Below, piece after piece: positions 1-12,494 of a DNA stretch of 47,048 nt. The stretch spans positions 1 through 47,048 of the forward strand of contig JANXRZ010000261.1 of the NCBI GenBank assembly GCA_025352885.1. The letters are read 5' to 3'. The notes beneath the pieces were generated by a model. The model ran no database searches and had not been told where the DNA came from. It saw only the letters and a program-made list of their open reading frames with translations. The position numbers and the translations under genes were made by a program. Within the stretch, counting starts at the first letter, position 1, and each line of letters opens with the position of its first letter. This stretch comes from Pseudomonadota bacterium. GTDB lineage: Bacteria > Pseudomonadota > Gammaproteobacteria > Burkholderiales > SG8-39.

Positions 1-3902
<3,902 letters not shown>

Positions 3903-3968
3903 GCCGGTAGAATTCCGGCACGCCGAGCGGCCATCAGAGCCGCAGCCTGAAAATCCAAGGAGACTCGA

Positions 3969-4937
3969 ATGAACCGTCGCACCCTGCTCGCAGCATTTGC
4001 CGCCCTCAGCGCGTTGGCCGCCTTGCCCGCGGGCGCGCAGCAACTCAAATCCGACGTGCGCTTCCTGAACGGCTTTCCGCCGGGGGGCACCTCCGACCTG
4101 CTCGGGCGCTTGATGGCCGAGGCAATCGGCCCGGTCGTCGGGCAAAAGGTGATCGTCGAGCAGCGTACCGGCGCAAGTGGCTTCATTGCGGCTGAGGCGT
4201 GCGCGCGTGCGGCGCCCGACGGCCATACGCTGTTCCTCGCGCCCATGGGCGTCATGAGCGTTGCGCCGGTCATGCCGGGACAAAAGCTTACGATCGATGT
4301 CGACAAGGACCTCACGCCGATCTCGAACCTTGCGGGCGTCTACAACATGCTCGTCGTCGGCCAATCGGCGCCGTTCAGGACGGTGCCCGAGCTGATCGAC
4401 TATGCAAGGAAGAATCCCGGGAAGCTGACTTACGCGTCCTCGGGCAACGGGACGTCGCAGCACCTGTCCGGGGAGCTCTTCAAGAAACTCGCGGGCGTCG
4501 ACATCCTGCACGTGCCTTATCGCGGAGGCGCGCCGGCAATTCTCGACATGGTCGGCGGGCGGACCACGATGATGTTCGGCAACATGCCGGAGTTCCTCGG
4601 CCAGATTCGCGGCGGCGGCCTGCGGCCGTTCGGGTTCGGCGCCCCGCGTGCTTCGCCGCTTTTTCCGGATCTCCCGCTGATCAGCGCAACACTGCCCGAT
4701 TTCAAGATCAGCAACTGGTTCGGCGTCGTCGGCCCGGCCGGACAGTCGGCCGAGTGGACCGCCTTCTGGAACCGCGCGATCCAGACGATTTCAAAGCAGC
4801 CGAAATTCATCCAGCTCATGACCGACAACGGCATGGAATTGCTCGCCGGCACCCCCGAAGAATTCAAGGCCACCATCCAGGCCGACCGCCGGAAGTGGGC
4901 CGACGTAATCCAAAGCGCCAAAATCCGCGTCGACTAA
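3969..4937 (+). CDS. Bug/TctC-family periplasmic solute-binding protein
   Basis: Extracytoplasmic receptor of the tripartite tricarboxylate transporter type (Bug family), binding small carboxylates in the periplasm. It has 322 residues, the usual length. Residues 1-23 form a signal peptide (MNRR, hydrophobic core, cleavage after PAGA-Q). Family marks visible: FPPGGTSDLLGRLMAE near the N terminus, VEQRTGASGFIAAEACARAAPDGHTL, and VPYRGGAPAILDMVGG in the middle. A clear AAGGAG precedes ATG 3969. No TctA/TctB membrane subunit is nearby, and the neighbours (uvrD, DedA, ilvA) are housekeeping, so no substrate can be inferred. It is one of six Bug genes in this window. Confidence 0.9.
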   Translation: MNRRTLLAAFAALSALAALPAGAQQLKSDVRFLNGFPPGGTSDLLGRLMAEAIGPVVGQKVIVEQRTGASGFIAAEACARAAPDGHTLFLAPMGVMSVAPVMPGQKLTIDVDKDLTPISNLAGVYNMLVVGQSAPFRTVPELIDYARKNPGKLTYASSGNGTSQHLSGELFKKLAGVDILHVPYRGGAPAILDMVGGRTTMMFGNMPEFLGQIRGGGLRPFGFGAPRASPLFPDLPLISATLPDFKISNWFGVVGPAGQSAEWTAFWNRAIQTISKQPKFIQLMTDNGMELLAGTPEEFKATIQADRRKWADVIQSAKIRVD

Positions 4938-4945
4938 CAACAATC

Positions 4946-5022
4946 GGGGTCAGAGTCGAATACGGTTTGCAACATTTGGGGTCAGAGTCGATTTGCCGCA
5001 CACCGCATTCGACTCTGACCCC
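4946..5022. repeat. cluster of GGGGTCAGAGTCGA repeats, two direct and one inverted
   Basis: GGGGTCAGAGTCGA occurs at 4946-4959 and 4978-4991 on the plus strand and as its reverse complement at 5009-5022. Copies 1 and 3 share further bases outward (GGGGTCAGAGTCGAAT, A or G, CGGT), so they form a longer inverted pair around copy 2. From general knowledge, sequences of the form GGGGTCAGAGTC are dispersed in many proteobacterial genomes and often sit next to REP-associated (IS200/Y1-like) transposase genes. No transposase gene is present here. The cluster fills the gap between the Bug stop and the stop of the convergent membrane gene, so it may also form a hairpin between the two transcripts. Confidence 0.75.
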
Positions 5023-5024
5023 AC

Positions 5025-5447
5025 TTAAAGTACGGCGCCTTGGGCGACGACCCAGTAGCGCAGGAAGCGGCCGATCGCCATGAAGGCGGTGACGGCGATC
5101 CAGTTGAGGCGCAGCCAGCCAGCGGCGATGCACAGGGCGTCGCCGATCACCGGCAGCCAGGCAAAGAACACGAGCGGGCTGCCGTAGCGTCTGACTTTGT
5201 CGAGCACGCGCGGATCGAGCTTCGCCTGCACGCGCTGCGGAAGCACGAGGCCCAATGCGTAAGACGTGAGGCCGCCGAGCGTGTTGCCAAGCGTTGCAAC
5301 GGCCAGGGCCGCCCAGAGCTCGTCCGGATAAAGCTTGAGGAAACCGAACAGCACGGCCTCCGACGAAAGCGGAATGACGGTCGATGCAAGCAGGCTTGCG
5401 AAGAACAGGGCACCCAGTCCGTACTCCGGCGAAATCCACTCCAGCAT
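5025..5447 (-). CDS. DedA/YqaA-type inner-membrane protein
   Basis: A 140-residue membrane protein resembling the YqaA branch of the DedA/SNARE-associated (VTT domain) family. These proteins are thought to act in membrane lipid or ion homeostasis, but the exact role of this branch is not established. Visible: a hydrophobic N-terminal stretch ending in a re-entrant LLASTVIPLSSEAVLFGFL segment, GNTLGGLTSYALG in the second helix, the loop VLDKVRRYGSPLVFFAWLPVIGDALCIAAGW, and a last helix with FMAIGRFLRYW. The length matches YqaA rather than full DedA (~200). It is transcribed toward the repeat cluster and diverges from ilvA, and its stop lies 3 bases from the last repeat copy. Confidence 0.85.
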   Translation of the reverse strand: MLEWISPEYGLGALFFASLLASTVIPLSSEAVLFGFLKLYPDELWAALAVATLGNTLGGLTSYALGLVLPQRVQAKLDPRVLDKVRRYGSPLVFFAWLPVIGDALCIAAGWLRLNWIAVTAFMAIGRFLRYWVVAQGAVL

Positions 5448-5515
5448 CCCTATTCCTTGTTGGCGGGCGGCGCTTCTTGCTACCCTTGTCGCCCTTTTGC
5501 CCCCAGAAGCGCCAC

Positions 5516-7027
5516 ATGGCCCGCGATTACCTGCAGAAAATTCTCACCGCGCGCGTGTACGACGTCGCGATCGAAACGCCTCTGGAGCTTGCCCCCAGCC
5601 TGTCTGCGCGCATCGGCAACCGGGTCCTGCTCAAGCGGGAGGACATGCAGCCGGTATTCTCGTTCAAGCTGCGCGGCGCCTACAACAAGATGTCCGGTCT
5701 TTCGGCGGACAAATTGAAGCGCGGCGTGATCGCGGCCTCGGCGGGCAATCACGCGCAGGGCGTGGCGCTCGCCGCGCAGAAACTCAACAGCCACGCGGTC
5801 ATCGTCATGCCGGTCACCACGCCGCGCATCAAGATCGATGCGGTCGCCGCGCGCGGGGCCGAAGTCATACTGATTGGCGACTCGTACGACGAGGCCTACG
5901 AGCACGCGAAGAAGCTGGAGCAAAAGCGCGGCCTCACGTTCGTGCATCCGTATGACGATCCCGACGTCATCGCAGGGCAAGGCACGATCGGCATGGAGAT
6001 CCTGCGCCAGCATCCGAAGCCCATCTACGCAGTCTTCGTCGCGGTAGGCGGCGGTGGGCTGATCTCGGGCATTGCGGCCTACATCAAGAGCGTGCGGCCG
6101 GAGATCAAGGTGATCGGCGTCGAGCCGGTCGACTCGGACGCAATGACGCGCTCGCTCGCGCAAGGCAAGCGCGTCACGCTATCGCACGTCGGCCTCTTTG
6201 CCGACGGCGTTGCGGTCAAGCGCGTAGGCGAGGAGACGTTTCGCCTTGCAAGCAAATATGTCGATGAAATGATACTCGTCGACACGGACGCGACCTGCGC
6301 CGCGATCAAGGATGTCTTCGAGGACACACGCTCCATCCTCGAGCCGGCCGGCGCGCTCTCCGTGGCCGGTGCAAAGGCCTACGTCGAAAAAACCGGCATC
6401 AAGGGTGAGACGCTTGTCGCCATTGCCTGCGGGGCGAACACCAACTTCGACCGCCTGCGGTTCGTGGCCGAACGCGCCGAGGTCGGCGAGCATCGCGAGG
6501 CGATCTTCGCCGTGAGCATCCCCGAGAAGCCCGGCAGCTTCAAGCGCTTCTGCGCCACGCTCGGCGCCCGCAGCATCACCGAGTTCAACTACCGCATCGC
6601 CGACCCGAAGGAGGCGCATGTCTTCGTGGGCGTGCAGGTGCAGGACTCGGGCGAAGCGGCGAAGATCGTGCGCACGCTCGAACGGAACGGCCTCAAGACA
6701 CTGGACCTCTCGGACAACGAGATGGCCAAGCTGCACGTGCGCCACCTGGTCGGCGGGCATGCGGCCGCGGCGCAGAACGAGTTGCTGTACCGCTTCGAAT
6801 TCCCGGAGCGGCCGGGCGCGCTCATGAAATTCCTGGACAGCATGCGCACCGACTGGAACATCAGCCTGTTTCACTATCGCAACCACGGCGCCGATTACGG
6901 GCGGGTGCTCGTGGGCATGCAGGTACCGAAAAAGGAGATGCCGGCGTTTCGCAAATTCCTCTCTGCGCTCGGCTATCCTTACGTGGACGAGAGCCGCAAC
7001 CCGGCGTACCGTTTGTTTCTCGGTTAG
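5516..7027 (+). CDS. ilvA: threonine ammonia-lyase, biosynthetic
   Basis: PLP enzyme that deaminates threonine to 2-oxobutyrate, the first step of isoleucine synthesis, in the cytoplasm. From ATG 5516 it has 503 residues (E. coli 514). The PLP lysine lies in FSFKLRGAYNKM, the SAGNHAQGVALAA loop and the glycine-rich VGGGGLISGIAAYI phosphate-binding loop follow, and residues ~330-503 contain two ACT-like repeats (SIPEKPGSFKRFC and EFPERPGALMKFL) for allosteric control. The frame is open further upstream to 5384, but that extension overlaps the divergent membrane gene and is not conserved in the family, so MARDYLQKI at 5516 is taken as start. The next gene begins 22 bases downstream and may be co-transcribed. 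Confidence 0.95.
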   Translation: MARDYLQKILTARVYDVAIETPLELAPSLSARIGNRVLLKREDMQPVFSFKLRGAYNKMSGLSADKLKRGVIAASAGNHAQGVALAAQKLNSHAVIVMPVTTPRIKIDAVAARGAEVILIGDSYDEAYEHAKKLEQKRGLTFVHPYDDPDVIAGQGTIGMEILRQHPKPIYAVFVAVGGGGLISGIAAYIKSVRPEIKVIGVEPVDSDAMTRSLAQGKRVTLSHVGLFADGVAVKRVGEETFRLASKYVDEMILVDTDATCAAIKDVFEDTRSILEPAGALSVAGAKAYVEKTGIKGETLVAIACGANTNFDRLRFVAERAEVGEHREAIFAVSIPEKPGSFKRFCATLGARSITEFNYRIADPKEAHVFVGVQVQDSGEAAKIVRTLERNGLKTLDLSDNEMAKLHVRHLVGGHAAAAQNELLYRFEFPERPGALMKFLDSMRTDWNISLFHYRNHGADYGRVLVGMQVPKKEMPAFRKFLSALGYPYVDESRNPAYRLFLG

Positions 7028-7049
7028 CCGCCTACTGGAAGGGACGCGC

Positions 7050-8051
7050 ATGAAGCGGGATGACGCCAACATCAAGGTCCTCGACCGGAGGGTGGAGGGC
7101 AAGAAAGCCTGGACCCGCGCCGACCTCAAGGAGGAGGACTGGCTCTTCCGGCTGACTCCCGAGTGCCTGGACGAGGTGCGCGCGGCCGCGACGACGCTGC
7201 GCGCGAACCCGACGCCGGTCGAGAAGCTCGAGGTCCAAAAGTTCCCGATGCCCGCCTGCCGCCGCCTGATGGACGACGTGCGCAAGGTGCTGGATGACGG
7301 CGTGCGCTTCGCGATAGTCGACCGCCTTCCCATGGATGAGATCGGCAACGAGGTGGGACGCTCGCTCTACTGGGTGCTCTCCTCGATGCTTGCGCGGCCG
7401 GTGGAGCAGAAGCTCACGGGCACGATGATCTACGACGTGCGCGACACCGGCCAGAAAGCCGCGGCAGGCTCGGGTGTGCGCCCCGACCAGACCAACATGG
7501 AGCAGTACTTCCACAACGACAACTCGTACAACACCACGCCGCCTGAATATGTCGGCCTGCTGTGCGAGCGGCCCGCAAAATCAGGCGGCATCAGCCACGT
7601 GATCAGCTTCTACACGGTGCATAACGAATTGCTGCGCACGCACCCCGAGGTCCTGCCGCGCCTGTACCGCCAGTTCTGGTTCGATCGCCAGAAGGAATAC
7701 CGACCCGACGAGCCGCAGGTCATCTGCGAGCCGATGTTCTCGTACGATGCGGATCACGACGAGCGCCTGCGCGCGCGCTTGGGCCTGTTCCAGATCCAGA
7801 GCGGCTACACGCTTCAAAACGAGCCCATGGACGATGAGGCCAAGGCCGCCTTAGCCGCGCTCAAAGAGGTCTTCGCCAAGCCCGAGCTCACTTTCAACTT
7901 CACGCTGGAGCGCGGGCAACTGCAGTACGCCAACAACCGTGAGCTCTGCCACCGCCGCACGGGATTCGAGGATTACGAGGATCCCGCGCAGAAGCGCAAC
8001 ATCGTTCGCGTGTGGCTGCGCAATGCCGGCGAGCGGCGCTACCAGGGTTAG
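7050..8051 (+). CDS. TauD/TfdA-like Fe(II)/2-oxoglutarate dioxygenase
   Basis: A 333-residue protein with the fold signature of the TauD/TfdA and gamma-butyrobetaine hydroxylase group, which oxidise an organic substrate with O2 and 2-oxoglutarate. The metal facial triad can be read: His155 and Asp157 in QYFHNDNSYN, and the distal His301 in ELCHRRTGF, followed by the 2-oxoglutarate-binding Arg region RNIVRVWLR. There is no signal peptide, so it is cytoplasmic. It follows ilvA by 22 bases with GAAGGG before the ATG. Nothing in the neighbourhood names a substrate, and a link to isoleucine synthesis is not implied. Proteins like this are usually annotated only as TauD/TfdA family. Confidence 0.85.
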   Translation: MKRDDANIKVLDRRVEGKKAWTRADLKEEDWLFRLTPECLDEVRAAATTLRANPTPVEKLEVQKFPMPACRRLMDDVRKVLDDGVRFAIVDRLPMDEIGNEVGRSLYWVLSSMLARPVEQKLTGTMIYDVRDTGQKAAAGSGVRPDQTNMEQYFHNDNSYNTTPPEYVGLLCERPAKSGGISHVISFYTVHNELLRTHPEVLPRLYRQFWFDRQKEYRPDEPQVICEPMFSYDADHDERLRARLGLFQIQSGYTLQNEPMDDEAKAALAALKEVFAKPELTFNFTLERGQLQYANNRELCHRRTGFEDYEDPAQKRNIVRVWLRNAGERRYQG

Positions 8052-8056
8052 TTATA

Positions 8057-8078
8057 GCGGTTCGGTAATACGAACTGC
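8057..8078. terminator. hairpin between convergent genes
   Basis: GCGGTTCG and CGAACTGC can pair as an 8-bp stem (one G-U) around the loop GTAATA. It lies 5 bases after the dioxygenase stop and before the end of the convergent fthC. There is no T-run after it, so it is at best a weak terminator or a transcript-end stabiliser. Confidence 0.35.
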
Positions 8079-8119
8079 CCGGAGCGCCGGACGGCGATTG
8101 GTTCTACAGAACTGAATGT

Positions 8120-8839
8120 TCAGGAATCAGGTTTGACCGGCGTGTCGCCGAAGTAGTCCGGCGCGATCTCATGAGCAAGACACGCCGGCGACGCATACCC
8201 CGGCGCCGCGCCGCCGGTCGCTTCGAGCAGCACGAGCTTCCCGTCAATCCGCTGGTACACGCCGCGCTCCGTTGCAACGTAATCCATCGGGATGTCGTAA
8301 GACTGCGGATGGATCGTCTCCATGCGCGCCAGTTCATAGGTGACGCCGATCGCCACCGGCCGCTTCGGATCGTTGGCGCGCAGGCTCGCCAGCGTGCGGT
8401 CGAAGAATCCCCCGCCGTAGCCCAACCGGTAGCCGCCTTCGTCGAACCCGTTCATGGGCACCAGCGCCGCGTCCGGGACGACCGGCTCGCCGTGCGCCGG
8501 ATAGGGAATGTCGTAGACACCCTTGGCCAGTTCGTCGCCGGGCTTCCATAACCGGAAGACGAGTGGCTGCCGCGGCGCGACGACCACCGGCAAAGCCGTT
8601 CGCGCGCCTTGCTCCCGCAGGTGATGGGCGAGAAAGCGCGGGTCGTACTCGTTCTTGAACGGCCAGCAGAAAGCCACGAGGCTCGCCGCGAGGCCCGGGA
8701 ACGACCGCTCCAGGTGCGTGTCGATCAGTCGCCGGAAACCTTGGAGCGTCCCAGCCTCCACGGCGAGCCGTGCGGCGATGAGCCGCTCGCGCTCGGCCTT
8801 TCGCCAGCGTTTCAGGCTTTCCGGGTCCACTTTGCCCAT
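8120..8839 (-). CDS. fthC: 5-formyltetrahydrofolate cyclo-ligase family protein
   Basis: Cytoplasmic ATP-dependent enzyme (5-FCL, YgfA/FthC) converting 5-formyl-THF to 5,10-methenyl-THF. It has 239 residues, somewhat longer than E. coli YgfA (~180-200). The family signature is clear: LVPMNGFDEGGYRLGYGGGFFDRTL (substrate/ATP loop), preceded by a basic N-terminal helix WRKAERERLIAARLAV and followed by IGVTYELARMETIHPQSYDIPMDYVATE. The last ~30 residues (after YQRIDGKLVLLE) are a weakly conserved tail. It diverges from the lytic transglycosylase with only about 35 bases between start codons, so the promoters overlap. Confidence 0.92.
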   Translation of the reverse strand: MGKVDPESLKRWRKAERERLIAARLAVEAGTLQGFRRLIDTHLERSFPGLAASLVAFCWPFKNEYDPRFLAHHLREQGARTALPVVVAPRQPLVFRLWKPGDELAKGVYDIPYPAHGEPVVPDAALVPMNGFDEGGYRLGYGGGFFDRTLASLRANDPKRPVAIGVTYELARMETIHPQSYDIPMDYVATERGVYQRIDGKLVLLEATGGAAPGYASPACLAHEIAPDYFGDTPVKPDS

Positions 8840-8874
8840 CCTGCGTACTTGTCTGGCTGTATCATTCTTTCCCT

Positions 8875-10830
8875 ATGATTAGGAAGCATTTTTGCACTAT
8901 AGCAGCGGCGATTGCGGGCTTTGCCTGCACGTTCGCAGTGGTCGCGCCGAGCCAGGGCGCGCCCGCAGACGACGCCTTTCTCGGCGCCCAGTCGGCTTTT
9001 CGCGCCGGCGACCCGATCCGCCTCTCGCGCTATACGGCCGCGCTCGGGAGCCATCCGCTTCTCCCGTACGCCGAGTTCTGGCAACTCAGGCTGCGTCTCG
9101 AAGAGATGCCGTCCACAGAAGTGCGCGCTTACCTTGCAAAATATCCCGGCAGCTATCTTGCCGATCGCCTGCGCGCCGGGTGGCTGAAGGAACTCGGCAA
9201 GCGGCGCGAGTGGCAGACGTTCGACCTCGAGTTGGCGCCATTGGTTGTCGATGACGCCGACATTCGCTGCTACGCACTCGCCTCACGCATCGCGCGCCAA
9301 GACCTGACGGCGATCGACGAGTCCTCCCAATACTGGCTGGAGGCCAAAGACCTGCCCGAAGGCTGCGCGCTGGTGACCAACGAAGCGATCGCGCGCAGCC
9401 GGCTCACGCTTCCCCAGGTCTGGCAGCGCGTGCGGTTGCTGCTCGAAACCGGCCAGGCCAACGCGGCCCGCCGCACGATGGAGTACCTGCCGCAGGCCGA
9501 GCGTCCGGACGAGAAATTGCTGAACGCGGCGGCGACTGCTCCCGCCAAGCTGTTGGCGAAGCCGCCCGAGAGCCTCGGCACGCAGTCGACGCGGGAGATG
9601 GTCCTGTACGCGATCGTCCGGCTCGCGCAAAGCGATCCCCGCGTCGCGGCCGAATTCATCAATTCGGGCCTCGGCGCGAAGCTGCCGCCAGCCGACCGGT
9701 CGCACCTGTGGGGACGCGTCGCGTTCGAGGGCGCCAAGCGCCTCTACCCGGAAGCGGCCGAGTGGTATGGCCGCGCCGCCGGGGCCTGGCTCACCGATGA
9801 TCAGCTGGCGTGGAAGGCGCGCGCCGCCTTGCGTGCGGGCGACTGGACCATGGTGGCAAGCGCCATCGACTCGATGTCGGTCGGCGCGCATGCCGACACG
9901 GCGTGGCACTACTGGTATGGACGCAGCCTCGCCGCGCAGGGCAAAGCCGATGGCGCGCGCGCCTACTTCTTGCGCCTGGCCGGCCAGCCGCATTTCTACG
10001 GGATGCTTGCGAGCGAAGAACTCGCCCAGGCCGTCACCGTTCCGCCGGTGCCGCCCGCGATCCGCGAAGACGAACTCGCCAAGGCCCGGGGCAATCCGGG
10101 GATCGCGCGGGCAATGGAACTGTTCAGGCTCGGGCTGCGAACCGAGGGCGTGCGCGAGTGGAACTTCGCGATCCGCAACATGGAAGATCCGGAGTTGCTG
10201 GCCGCAGCCGAGGTCGCTCGGCGGCTCGAGTTGTATGACCGCACGATCAACACGGCCGAGCGGACCACGAGCGTGCACGACTTCCGGGTGCGGTTCCTTG
10301 CCCCTTTTCGGGATACGTACCGCGCGCAGGCGCAGGCCTTCGGCGTCGAGGAAGCGTGGCTCTACGGCGTGACGCGCCAGGAGAGCCGCTTCATCGCCAC
10401 GGCCAAATCGTCGGCCGGCGCCCAGGGCCTAATGCAGCTCATGCCGGCCACGGCCCGCTGGGTCGCGCAAAAAATCGGGATGCAGATCAATCCCGCGCGT
10501 GTCATCGACATCGATACCAATGTGACGCTGGGCGCCCGCTACCTGAGACTGGTGTACGACGACCTCGGCCATGCGGTCATGGCGTCGGCGGGCTATAACG
10601 CCGGCCCGGGACGCGCCCGCCGGTGGAAGAGCGACCTCCGGCCGCTGGAAGGCGCCATTTACGTCGAGAGCATCCCTTTCGAGGAGACGCGGGATTACGT
10701 GAAGAAGGTGATGGCGAATACGGTCTGGTACGCAACGCTGCTGGACGGCAAGAGCGCGACCCTCAAAGCCCGCCTCGGGGTGATCCCGGCGCGCAGCCCC
10801 GCCGACAAACCGAATTCGGACCTGCCATAA
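8875..10830 (+). CDS. slt: soluble lytic murein transglycosylase (Slt70 type)
   Basis: Periplasmic enzyme cleaving the MurNAc-GlcNAc bond of peptidoglycan to give 1,6-anhydroMurNAc ends. It has 651 residues (E. coli Slt70 ~645). A signal peptide spans residues 1-30 (MIRKHF, hydrophobic core, VAPSQGA). A long alpha-helical superhelix U/L region rich in Ala and Arg follows. The catalytic domain near the C terminus contains Glu503 in YGVTRQESRFI, then SSAGAQGLMQLMPATA and SAGYNAGPGRARRW. It is the first gene of a tight five-gene run on the plus strand (gaps of 7, 6, 7 and -1 bases), though the following genes are not obviously related in function. Confidence 0.93.
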   Translation: MIRKHFCTIAAAIAGFACTFAVVAPSQGAPADDAFLGAQSAFRAGDPIRLSRYTAALGSHPLLPYAEFWQLRLRLEEMPSTEVRAYLAKYPGSYLADRLRAGWLKELGKRREWQTFDLELAPLVVDDADIRCYALASRIARQDLTAIDESSQYWLEAKDLPEGCALVTNEAIARSRLTLPQVWQRVRLLLETGQANAARRTMEYLPQAERPDEKLLNAAATAPAKLLAKPPESLGTQSTREMVLYAIVRLAQSDPRVAAEFINSGLGAKLPPADRSHLWGRVAFEGAKRLYPEAAEWYGRAAGAWLTDDQLAWKARAALRAGDWTMVASAIDSMSVGAHADTAWHYWYGRSLAAQGKADGARAYFLRLAGQPHFYGMLASEELAQAVTVPPVPPAIREDELAKARGNPGIARAMELFRLGLRTEGVREWNFAIRNMEDPELLAAAEVARRLELYDRTINTAERTTSVHDFRVRFLAPFRDTYRAQAQAFGVEEAWLYGVTRQESRFIATAKSSAGAQGLMQLMPATARWVAQKIGMQINPARVIDIDTNVTLGARYLRLVYDDLGHAVMASAGYNAGPGRARRWKSDLRPLEGAIYVESIPFEETRDYVKKVMANTVWYATLLDGKSATLKARLGVIPARSPADKPNSDLP

Positions 10831-10837
10831 TTTACCG

Positions 10838-11812
10838 ATGAAAATCGGCACAGTCCTCGTGATCGGCGGCTCGGGCTTCATCGGCCGCCATGTCCTCAAT
10901 GTGCTCGCTTCACAGGGCATCAGCGCCATCGTGCCCACGCGCAGGCGGGAGCGCGCCAAGCACCTCATCCTGCTGCCGACCGTCGACGTGGTCGAGGCCG
11001 ACGTCAACGCGCCGGGCGTGATCGAATCGTACGCAAGGCAATGCGAAGTGGTCATTAATCTTGCGGGCGTGCTGCACAGCCGTCGCGCCAGGCTCGCGCG
11101 CGAGGGCGAGGACCGCTACGGGCCGGATTTCATGGCCACGCATGTCGAGCTGCCGGGCCGCATCGTGAACGCCTGCCGCGCCGCAGGGGGGGGCAAGCGC
11201 CTCATTCATGTGAGCGCACTGGGCGCCTCGCCGGACGCACCGAGCGAGTACCTGCGCTCCAAAGCCGCGGGCGAGAAGGTCGTGCTCGCCGCGGACGATC
11301 TTGCAGTGACCGTCTTTCGTCCGGCGCCCGTGTTCGGGCCCGAGGACGGCTTTCTCAACCTGTTTGCCCACCTCTCACGCTTCAGCCCGGTGCTCGCGGT
11401 CGCTTCCCCGAATGCGCGCTTCAAGCCGGTCTATGTGGGCGATGTCGCGCAGGTGATTGCGCGCGCCCTTGGCGGGCGGGATGCGCAAGCGACGCGCTAT
11501 GAGCTTTGCGGCCCGCGTGAATATTCGCTGATCGAGCTCGTCCGCTATGTCTGCCGGCTGACCGGGCGCCGACGCCTCGTCTTCGGCCTGGGCGAAGGGC
11601 TGTCCCGCCTGCAGGCGCTGATCCTCGAAAACCTCCCCGGCAGCTTGCTCACGCGGGACAACCTCGATTCGATGCGCGTGCCCAGCGTGTCGCACGAGCC
11701 CCTGCCGTTCGGCGTGGCGCCCACCGCCCTCGAAGCGGTGGCCCCTTTGTACATGGCGCACACCGCACCGCACGAAAGGCTGGGGGCGTTTCGCAGCCGG
11801 GCTCACCGATAG
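10838..11812 (+). CDS. NAD(P)-binding epimerase-like protein, complex I NDUFA9 family
   Basis: A 324-residue atypical short-chain dehydrogenase/reductase related to the NDUFA9 subunit of complex I and to NAD-dependent epimerases. The N-terminal Rossmann motif is VIGGSGFIGRHVLNVL (GxxGxxG at residues 9-15). VINLAGVLHSRR, LIHVSALGASPDAPSEYLRSKAAGE (the S...Y...K positions, with Y-LRSK) and FRPAPVFGPEDGFLN follow. The bacterial proteins are usually called complex I NDUFA9 subunit family or NAD-dependent epimerase/dehydratase, and their reaction is unknown. It starts 7 bases after slt and stops 6 bases before the GST gene, so it is very likely co-transcribed. Confidence 0.85.
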   Translation: MKIGTVLVIGGSGFIGRHVLNVLASQGISAIVPTRRRERAKHLILLPTVDVVEADVNAPGVIESYARQCEVVINLAGVLHSRRARLAREGEDRYGPDFMATHVELPGRIVNACRAAGGGKRLIHVSALGASPDAPSEYLRSKAAGEKVVLAADDLAVTVFRPAPVFGPEDGFLNLFAHLSRFSPVLAVASPNARFKPVYVGDVAQVIARALGGRDAQATRYELCGPREYSLIELVRYVCRLTGRRRLVFGLGEGLSRLQALILENLPGSLLTRDNLDSMRVPSVSHEPLPFGVAPTALEAVAPLYMAHTAPHERLGAFRSRAHR

Positions 11813-11818
11813 GTCTAC

Positions 11819-12487
11819 GTGAGCGGATTCACCCTCGTCATCGGCAACAAGAATTACTCATCGTGGTCGCTGCGGCCGTGGCTCGCGATGAAAGTGGCGG
11901 GCATCGCGTTTACCGAGCACCGCATCGCGCTCTACGAACCGGGCTCCAGAGAACAGATCCTCGCGCATTCGCCCGCCGGCAAAGTCCCGTGCCTCGTGGT
12001 GGACCGGGCGCCGGCGCCGGCCTTGAGCGTGTGGGATTCGCTCGCCATCTGCGAATACCTCGCCGAAAGCCACCCCGCGTTGTGGCCGGACGAGGCGGAC
12101 GCACGCGCACATGCGCGCTCCATCTCGGCCGAGATGCACTCGGGCTTTGCGAACCTGCGCACCCACATGAGCATGAACATCCGCAAGCGCCACCCGGGCA
12201 AGGGGCGCACCGAGGGAGCGCTCGCCGACATCGACCGCATTGTAAGGATGTGGTCGGGGTGCCGGGCGGCGCACGGGGCGGGGGGGCCGTTCCTCTTCGG
12301 CCGGTTCTCCGTCGCCGACGCGATGTACGCGCCGGTCGTGTTGCGGTTTCGGACCTACGAAGTGGACCTGCCGCCCACCTGTCGCGGCTATGCAGACGCG
12401 GTGCTGGCGCTCCCGCCATTGCGCGAGTGGATGGCCGATGCGGCGACCGAGCCGCAAACGCTCGCGCAGTTCGAGCCTTACGGCTGA
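11819..12487 (+). CDS. glutathione S-transferase family protein
   Basis: A 222-residue cytosolic GST-fold protein starting at GTG 11819. The N-terminal thioredoxin-like domain begins FTLVIGNKNYSSWSLRPWLAMK, with a Ser/Trp-rich active-site region (SSWS) rather than Cys-Pro, and contains GKVPCLVVD (the cis-Pro loop) and WDSLAICEYLAE (glutathione gamma-Glu binding). The C-terminal all-helical domain has FLFGRFSVADAMYAPV, the conserved N-capping box. This layout matches the YfcF/maleylacetoacetate-isomerase-like group common in Burkholderiales, where the physiological substrate is not known. It sits 6 bases after the NDUFA9-like gene and 7 bases before cca. Confidence 0.88.
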   Translation: MSGFTLVIGNKNYSSWSLRPWLAMKVAGIAFTEHRIALYEPGSREQILAHSPAGKVPCLVVDRAPAPALSVWDSLAICEYLAESHPALWPDEADARAHARSISAEMHSGFANLRTHMSMNIRKRHPGKGRTEGALADIDRIVRMWSGCRAAHGAGGPFLFGRFSVADAMYAPVVLRFRTYEVDLPPTCRGYADAVLALPPLREWMADAATEPQTLAQFEPYG

Positions 12488-12494
12488 TCGCGGC

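Noticed and set aside
12390..12494. An upstream extension of cca
   Set aside because: The extra 35 residues would overlap the GST gene; MQAYVVGGAVRD at 12495 matches the family N terminus exactly.
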